A stretch of 64,000 bases of DNA from Emydura subglobosa (lineage: Eukaryota > Chordata > Testudines > Chelidae). A model generated the notes under the pieces. That model had not been told where the DNA came from, made no database searches, and saw only the letters and a program-made list of their open reading frames with translations. Both the position numbers and the translations under genes were made by a program. The stretch covers positions 34,269,563 through 34,333,562 of the forward strand of contig ML679962.1 of NCBI GenBank assembly GCA_007922225.1. The letters are read 5' to 3'. Numbering within the stretch: the first letter of the stretch is position 1; every line of letters starts with the position of its first letter. Below, in pieces: positions 63,590-64,000 of this stretch.

Positions 63590-63680
63590 CATGGGCCCTG
63601 TTAGTTTTTAAGGTGCTACAGGACTCTGGTTGTTTTTGCTGTATCCAGACTAACACGGCTACCCCTCTGGAACAGGTTAA
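63590..63680 (+). repeat. Turtle-type dispersed repeat 3' portion
   Basis: 'aaggtgctacaggactctgg', 'tgctgtatccagactaacac' and 'ggctacccctctgg' form a tail that I associate with a very abundant repeat of turtle genomes. It is the strongest lineage hint in the window, but it rests on recall. Confidence 0.65.
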
Positions 63681-64000
63681 TATAGTGTTCTTCATGTTTG
63701 TTTTGTTAGGTGTACCAGGATGTACAATGTGCTTGTGGTAACATCTCTGCTGTAAAATGCTTACCTTTGCCATTTCCTGACTTTGATTAGAACAGCACAT
63801 CTTTATGCAGAGTTAACATTTCTTTTAATGCATTTAATAGAAACACTTTGAAATAATACTCAGTGCACCATTTCATATATAATTTACCTATACATAGCAT
63901 CTACCGACCATATCCTACATATTTCACATAGCTCGTCATACACATAGGTACGGGAACTGTACTGAAAGTAAATATGATCTGATGCAGTCAGATTGATTAT

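Overview
The window looks like vertebrate nuclear DNA: sparse short exons with GT-AG introns, no dense open reading frames, and many decayed interspersed repeats. The repeats are sauropsid in type: several CR1 LINE 3' ends, MIR/L2-like SINEs, and palindromic MITE-like elements. A dispersed 3' tail with the core 'actaacacggctacc' near the right edge points to a turtle. A crocodilian is the main alternative. This assignment rests on repeat recognition only.

One protein-coding gene is supported: FGF13 (fibroblast growth factor homologous factor 2, FHF2), on the + strand, represented by part of its exons. In order these are the alternative first exon 1U (36736-36766), the alternative first exon 1S (49357-49543), the shared exon 2 (51528-51638) and the shared exon 3 (58084-58187). 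Both first exons end in phase 1 and join exon 2 to give a Glu codon. Exon 3 ends in phase 0 and must splice to exons beyond the right edge. Use of 1S gives the long isoform (FHF2A type), with the N-terminal segment linked to long-term inactivation of sodium channels and a basic tail linked to nuclear localisation. Use of 1U gives a short isoform with only a ten-residue leader. Choice of promoter therefore decides the function of the product.

Layout: 1-36.7 kb is upstream or intronic DNA relative to exon 1U, made of old repeats and unique sequence. 36.2-38.4 kb surrounds exon 1U and is low in recognisable repeats. 38.4-45.8 kb is intron. 45.9-49.4 kb is a GC-rich block with a CR1 and a MIR copy, a long pyrimidine tract, a (GA)n run, a C run and then the probable 1S promoter and 5' UTR. 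49.5-58.1 kb holds introns 1S-2 (2.0 kb) and 2-3 (6.4 kb). 58.2-64 kb is the start of intron 3, rich in MITE-like palindromes.

I found no sign of an undescribed multi-gene system, CRISPR array, operon or other complete gene. The most useful observations are the two alternative FGF13 starts, an apparent extra codon in exon 1U, two short upstream ORFs before the 1S start, and palindromic elements nested in SINEs.
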